Assembly: GCF_932276165.1 (NCBI RefSeq)
Contig: NC_063993.1
Location: 7,574,001-7,638,000, forward strand
Source of the DNA: Plutella xylostella
Taxonomy: Eukaryota; Arthropoda; Insecta; Lepidoptera; Plutellidae
Length of the DNA stretch: 64,000 bases
Direction of reading: 5' to 3'
In this document: piece after piece, positions 63,703-64,000 of the stretch
Layout: every line of letters begins with the position of its first letter
Position numbering within the stretch: position 1 is the first letter of the stretch
The notes under the pieces: generated by a model
Seen by the model: the letters and a program-made list of their open reading frames with translations, nothing else
Told to the model about the DNA's origin: nothing
Database searches by the model: none
Position numbers and translations under genes: made by a program

Positions 63703-64000
63703 CCTATACTGTGAATTGAAATAAATATTTACCGTAAGTAGATGTTCTACTATATCTATTAAATCTTATTTAGCACCGACCCATGAGAAAAAAAGTTCCC
63801 ACATATTTATTTTAAGAATGTATAAGTCCCATAAGGTCAATATTTATACCTGTTATCTGGAGTTTTAACCTACTAATCGATTTATAGTGATAGTAAAATT
63901 TGATAATCACGAGCGAATTGGTACCATTACGTTTATCTTGAAAATAATAATTAAGTACTTAGTTAATTATTAAAAACAACTGTTAATTCAGTTGATATTT
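63703..64000. other. Right-edge intergenic sequence
   Basis: AT-rich, nothing recognised up to the window edge. Confidence 0.4.

Noticed and set aside
1..64000. CRISPR array, prokaryotic operon or biosynthetic cluster
   Set aside because: The window has spliced insect genes. Repeats are transposon-derived, with no regular repeat-spacer spacing.

Overview
The window is nuclear DNA of a lepidopteran insect (moth or butterfly). It is AT-rich, with short spliced exons and GT-AG introns, no operons, and very many small transposons. Several repeats have forms I associate with Lepidoptera: a Helitron starting TCCTACTAATATTATAAAT and ending CTAG, tRNA-headed SINEs, LINE tails ending in short tandem repeats, and TA-flanked hairpin MITEs. 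Family names rest on recalled conserved motifs, since no database was searched. Exon borders come from reading frame, phase and splice consensus.

Three protein genes are supported. (1) Bases 1-907, minus strand: the first three coding exons of a TTC17-like protein (signal peptide and N-terminal region); the gene continues off the left edge. (2) Bases 2239-5799, plus strand: a complete six-exon PGAP2 gene (284 aa), a multi-pass Golgi/ER protein of GPI-anchor lipid remodelling. It is divergent from TTC17 across about 1.3 kb. (3) From about 12.1 kb to beyond 59,858, plus strand: scalloped (sd), the insect TEAD transcription factor that partners Yorkie/YAP and Vestigial. Nine coding exons (47,420-59,858) are certain. 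A short first coding exon at 12,897-12,930 is inferred from its start context, donor and matching phase. It gives a 412-aa protein and a first intron of about 34.5 kb.

The rest is mostly transposable elements. Four hAT-like elements are recognised, three or four of which keep perfect 8-bp target duplications: 9085-10825, 17523-18031, 42314-43352 and 55080-57258. Two carry nested fold-back elements; one of these is a palindrome of about 1.1 kb and another contains inverted copies of a mariner transposase end. There is also a 5'-truncated LINE with a 377-codon reverse transcriptase ORF, a 1,068-bp element with 5-bp duplications at 61980-63047, several two- to four-copy MITE families, two SINEs and two Helitron ends. 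One Helitron stops 56 bp before an sd exon.

The long sd intron also has GC-rich islands against the AT-rich background. One holds a perfect double TEAD motif (CATTCC-GCG-CATTCC), which suggests a possible Sd autoregulatory enhancer. I see no CRISPR array, rRNA, functional tRNA gene or clear novel multi-gene system. The most unusual items are the long fold-back palindromes, the nested insertions inside a developmental regulator, and the vertebrate-TEAD1-like C-terminal domain of this Sd.
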